Source: CAYUYV01 sp964474635 (lineage in GTDB: Bacteria; Pseudomonadota; Alphaproteobacteria; JAJFIK01). Taken from it: DNA of 64,000 bases. The notes beneath the pieces were generated by a model. It had not been told where the DNA came from. It ran no database searches and saw nothing but the letters and a program-made list of their open reading frames with translations. This document shows positions 60,753-64,000 of the stretch, piece after piece (position 1 is the first letter of the stretch; the number at the start of each line of letters is the position of its first letter). The stretch spans positions 4,539-68,538 of the forward strand of contig CAYYTT010000004.1 in NCBI GenBank assembly GCA_964474635.1. The letters are read 5' to 3'. Made by a program: the position numbers and the translations under genes.

Positions 60753-63700
60753 GTGAGCGTATCGGACCGTTCCGTGGGCCTGCCGGGCCTGACCCTTGAA
60801 GACGCGCGCGCGACCCTTTCGGAGGTGTATCTCGAAGACGAAACCCGTGTCGTCGCCCGGATCATCGACGCGGCCCGGCCAAGTCACCGGGACCGCGACC
60901 GCATCCTGGCCCGTGCCCGGGACTTGGTGAAGGTCATCCGCCGGGGGCGGCGCCCGGCCGGCGGGATCGATGCCTTCCTGCAGGAATACGCCCTCTCCAG
61001 CGAAGAAGGCGTGGTGCTCATGTGCCTCGCCGAGGCGCTGTTGCGCATTCCCGATGCGGAGACGGCGGATCTTCTGATTAAGGACAAGATCGGGAACGCG
61101 GACTGGGAACGCCATCTGGGGCGCTCGGAGTCCCTGTTCGTCAATGCCTCAAGCTGGGGGCTCATGTTGACGGGCCGGGTGGTGCGCCTTGATGACGAGA
61201 CCGTGCAGGACGCCAGCCGCATCCTGCGCCGTCTCGTGCACCGCAGCGGGGAGCCCATCATCCGTCAGGCCATGCTGCACGCCATGCGGATCATGGGACG
61301 CCAATTCGTTCTGGGGCGGACCATTGCCGAGGCCATGCGCGAGGCGCGGCCCGGCATGGAGCGCGGCGTGCGCTATTCCTTCGACATGCTGGGCGAGGCG
61401 GCGCGCACCCAAAAGGATGCCGAGCGATACTACGGCGCCTATCTGAACGCGGTCATGGATGTGGGCGCGGCGGCGCGCAGCCAGCCCGGCGATATCCATG
61501 CCCGCAACAGCATTTCGGTAAAGCTCTCCGCGCTCCATCCGCGTTATGAGGAAAGCAAACGCGCGCATGTCCTCGAAACGCTGGTGCCCAAACTCGTGGC
61601 CCTGGGGCGCGTGGCGCGCGATGCCGGTATTGGCCTGACCGTCGATGCGGAGGAGGCGGACCGTCTCGACCTGTCCCTCGACGTTATTGAGGCGGCGGCA
61701 CGGTCGGAGGCTTTGAGGGGCTGGAACGGTTTCGGCATGGCCGTTCAGGCCTATCAAAAACGCGCCATGGGCGTGATCGACTGGATCACGGTGCTGGCCC
61801 GGGATTTGGGCGTGCGCATGCCCGTGCGCCTTGTGAAGGGCGCCTATTGGGACACGGAGATCAAGTTTCACCAGATCATGGGCGTGGAGGATTTTCCGGT
61901 CTTTACCCGGAAGATGGCGACGGATGTGTCCTATCTCGCCTGTGCCCGTGCCATGCTCGCCGCGCCGGATGCCTTTTATCCGCAGTTCGCCAGCCACAAC
62001 GCCCACACGGTGGCGGCTTTGTCCGTCCACGGCGACATGGGGTCGCCGGATGCGCCGGCCCCCTTCGAGTATCAGCGCCTGCACGGCATGGGTGAGCCCC
62101 TGTTCCGCGAGATTGAGCGCGGGGCCCTGGGCCGGCCCTTTCCGGTGCGGGTCTACGCCCCCGTGGGCAGCCATGAGGATCTGCTTGCCTATCTGGTGCG
62201 CCGCCTTCTTGAAAATGGCGCCAACAGCTCTTTCGTGAACCGGCTCGCCGACGATGCCGCGCCCATTGACGAGATCGTCGCCGATCCGGTTGACCAGCTT
62301 GACCGCCTGCCAGTCAAGCCCCATCCGCGCATCGCACGCCCGCGCGATGTGTTCCCGGGACGGAAAAACGCTGTCGGTCTTCTCCTGACGGAGCGGACCG
62401 TTCATCGCCCCTTGCTCGCGGCCATGGCGAGGCAAACCGAGGCTCCGTTCACGGCCGCGCCCATCATCGCGGGCCGGATGATCCTGGACGCCTCGCCCGC
62501 CAAGGTCATTCAGGACCCCGCCGATCGCCGGTGCGTCGTCGGCCATGTGCACGAGGCCGGACCGGACGAGGTGGAGGCCGCGCTTGCCCGGGCCCAGAAG
62601 GCGGCCGACCCGTGGGACGCCGTGGGCGGCCAGGTCCGCGCCGATATCCTGGAAAAGGTCGCCGACCTCTATGAGGCCAATCTCACCAGGCTGATGGCCC
62701 TGTGCGTGCGCGAGGCCGGCAAGAGCGTCCCGAATGCGCTCGCCGATGTGCGCGAGGCCATTGATTTCCTGCGCTATTACGCCGTGGAGGCGCGCCGGCA
62801 TTTCGCCCTGCCCGAAACGCTGCCCGGGCCGACGGGCGAGCGCAATCAGATCAGCCTGCATGGGCGCGGCGTCTTCGCCTGTATCAGCCCCTGGAATTTC
62901 CCTGTGGCAATCTTCACCGGACAGATTGCCGCTGCGCTGGCCGCCGGCAATGCGGTCTGCGCCAAACCGGCCGAACAGACACCCCTAATCGCCGCCGAGG
63001 CCGTGCGCCTGTTCCACGACGCCGGCGTGCCCGGCGACGTGCTGGCGCTGCTGCCGGGCGATGGGGCGCGCATCGGCGGCGCCCTGGTGCGCGATCCGCG
63101 CATTGCCGGTGTTGCGTTCACAGGCTCGACCGAGACCGCGCGCCTGATCAATCGCTCCCTGGCCGAGCGGGACGGGCCCATCGTGCCGTTGATCGCCGAG
63201 ACGGGCGGCCAGAACGCCATGATCGTGGATTCATCCGCCCTGCCAGAGCAGGTGGTCAATGACGTGCTGGCCTCCGCCTTCGACAGTGCCGGCCAGCGCT
63301 GCAGCGCCTTAAGGGTGCTGTGCCTGCAGGACGATATCGCCGACAAAGTGATCACCATGCTGAAGGGGGCCATGGAGACCCTGAAGGTCGGCAATCCCAT
63401 GGATCTGTCCACGGATGTGGGGCCGGTGATCGACACGGATGCCCTCTCCATGCTGGAGAGCCATGCGGCGCGCATGCAGCGGGATGGCACAGTGCTCATG
63501 CAGGTCCCGCTTGGTCCGGAGGCGGCCTATGGCACCTTCTTTGCCCCGCGCGCGGTGGAGATCGACAGCCTTGACCGGTTGGGCCGGGAAGTCTTCGGCC
63601 CCTTCCTCCATGTGCTGCGCTTCAAGGCCGAGCGCCTGGAGGCCCTGTGCGATGCCATCAACGCCACCGGTTATGGCCTCACACTCGGGGTGCACACGCG

Positions 63701-63941
63701 CATTGAGGAAACGGTGCGGCGGGTCGTGAACCGGGTGAAGGTCGGCAATGTCTATGTGAACCGCAACCAGATCGGGGCCGTGGTGGGCGCCCAGCCCTTT
63801 GGCGGCGAGGGCCTGTCCGGCACGGGGCCGAAGGCGGGCGGACCCCATTACCTGTTCCGCTACGCCACCGAGCGCGTCGTCAGCACCGACACCACTGCCG
63901 CCGGCGGCAACGCCGACCTCATGTCGATGCAAGGCGAATAA
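60753..63941 (+). CDS. putA: Bifunctional proline dehydrogenase/P5C dehydrogenase
   Basis: PutA oxidises proline to glutamate in two steps, with FAD in the first domain and NAD in the second. The 1062-aa protein is the short form, lacking the N-terminal ribbon-helix-helix DNA-binding domain of E. coli PutA. The PRODH barrel spans about residues 60-500 (LVKGAYWDTEIK, FASHNAHTVAAL, and the YQRLHGMGEPLF substrate block). The aldehyde dehydrogenase domain spans about 540-1030 (SPWNFPVAIFTGQIAAALAA, FTGSTETARLI, catalytic Cys in GQRCSALRVL). It starts with GTG at 60753 behind GGAGG. The gene is complete in the window. Confidence 0.96.
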   Translation: MSVSDRSVGLPGLTLEDARATLSEVYLEDETRVVARIIDAARPSHRDRDRILARARDLVKVIRRGRRPAGGIDAFLQEYALSSEEGVVLMCLAEALLRIPDAETADLLIKDKIGNADWERHLGRSESLFVNASSWGLMLTGRVVRLDDETVQDASRILRRLVHRSGEPIIRQAMLHAMRIMGRQFVLGRTIAEAMREARPGMERGVRYSFDMLGEAARTQKDAERYYGAYLNAVMDVGAAARSQPGDIHARNSISVKLSALHPRYEESKRAHVLETLVPKLVALGRVARDAGIGLTVDAEEADRLDLSLDVIEAAARSEALRGWNGFGMAVQAYQKRAMGVIDWITVLARDLGVRMPVRLVKGAYWDTEIKFHQIMGVEDFPVFTRKMATDVSYLACARAMLAAPDAFYPQFASHNAHTVAALSVHGDMGSPDAPAPFEYQRLHGMGEPLFREIERGALGRPFPVRVYAPVGSHEDLLAYLVRRLLENGANSSFVNRLADDAAPIDEIVADPVDQLDRLPVKPHPRIARPRDVFPGRKNAVGLLLTERTVHRPLLAAMARQTEAPFTAAPIIAGRMILDASPAKVIQDPADRRCVVGHVHEAGPDEVEAALARAQKAADPWDAVGGQVRADILEKVADLYEANLTRLMALCVREAGKSVPNALADVREAIDFLRYYAVEARRHFALPETLPGPTGERNQISLHGRGVFACISPWNFPVAIFTGQIAAALAAGNAVCAKPAEQTPLIAAEAVRLFHDAGVPGDVLALLPGDGARIGGALVRDPRIAGVAFTGSTETARLINRSLAERDGPIVPLIAETGGQNAMIVDSSALPEQVVNDVLASAFDSAGQRCSALRVLCLQDDIADKVITMLKGAMETLKVGNPMDLSTDVGPVIDTDALSMLESHAARMQRDGTVLMQVPLGPEAAYGTFFAPRAVEIDSLDRLGREVFGPFLHVLRFKAERLEALCDAINATGYGLTLGVHTRIEETVRRVVNRVKVGNVYVNRNQIGAVVGAQPFGGEGLSGTGPKAGGPHYLFRYATERVVSTDTTAAGGNADLMSMQGE

Positions 63942-64000
63942 GGGGCGGGGCGCCCTCGGCGCTCCCCCTAGTGCCTCCCACGAGATGAATTTCCCAGCCT

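Overview
The window looks like a chromosomal contig of a high-G+C alphaproteobacterium. Pointers are the runs zinc-ribbon/DUF3426-hpt beside ftsEX-ydcF-plsC, MidA-PgeF divergent from UbiK-YbjN-proC, pgsA-moaD-moaE, cysK-sseA-GNAT, a DUF2125 protein, a class II (B12-dependent) ribonucleotide reductase, a phasin with a TetR-type neighbour, and a PutA without the DNA-binding domain. The genus cannot be fixed from sequence alone. No tRNA, rRNA, CRISPR array or insertion sequence was recognised. Two 100-N gaps are present, at 21896-21995 and 49492-49591. In both, identical sequence flanks the Ns and merging the flanks restores an open reading frame, so they look like scaffolding artefacts.

Layout. 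0.2-7.5 kb: der, a hypothetical protein, a repeat-rich intergenic region, DUF2125 and nrdJ. 7.5-8.0 kb: an intergenic region with several DnaA-box-like sites and an SOS-like box. 8.0-14.7 kb: plsC, ydcF, ftsX and ftsE on the minus strand, zinc-ribbon/hpt on the plus strand, then prs. 15-18.4 kb: FkbM methyltransferase and a glycosyltransferase-like gene, with a lower-G+C pair (GTPase plus two-TM protein) between them. 18.4-20.3 kb: a haloalkane-dehalogenase-like protein lacking the catalytic His, and a LysR regulator. 21-23.5 kb: two cytochrome P460 genes around a frameshifted secreted-protein gene. 23.7-32 kb: cell-envelope, UbiK, proline, phasin, phospholipid and molybdopterin genes. 32-33.4 kb: a dead toxin-antitoxin relic and ilvE. 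33.7-36.8 kb: a two-component system and DUF4197. 36.9-43 kb: RTX protein, outer-membrane barrel, a small secreted protein, class A beta-lactamase and an AceE-like enzyme. 43.6-49 kb: lipoproteins around a soluble FtsH-like AAA+/M41 protease and an SDR. 49.3-52.6 kb: a surface lipoprotein with a repeat linker plus a Slam/DUF560 outer-membrane protein, which reads as a type XI secretion pair. 52.6-57.1 kb: amidohydrolase, then SDR, FeS photolyase and ChrR. 57.5-64 kb: cysK, sseA, GNAT, a small membrane protein and putA.

Two sequence habits run through the window. One is an interspersed, intergenic element of about 130 bases with five clear copies and one partial copy. The other is repeated local expansion of short tandem repeats, often exactly 15 bp long, inside coding regions (ftsE tail, DUF2125 tail, broken gene at 22 kb) and outside them. 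The best candidates for little-described systems are the Slam/lipoprotein pair, the soluble FtsH-like protease, the GTPase/two-TM pair and the interspersed element.
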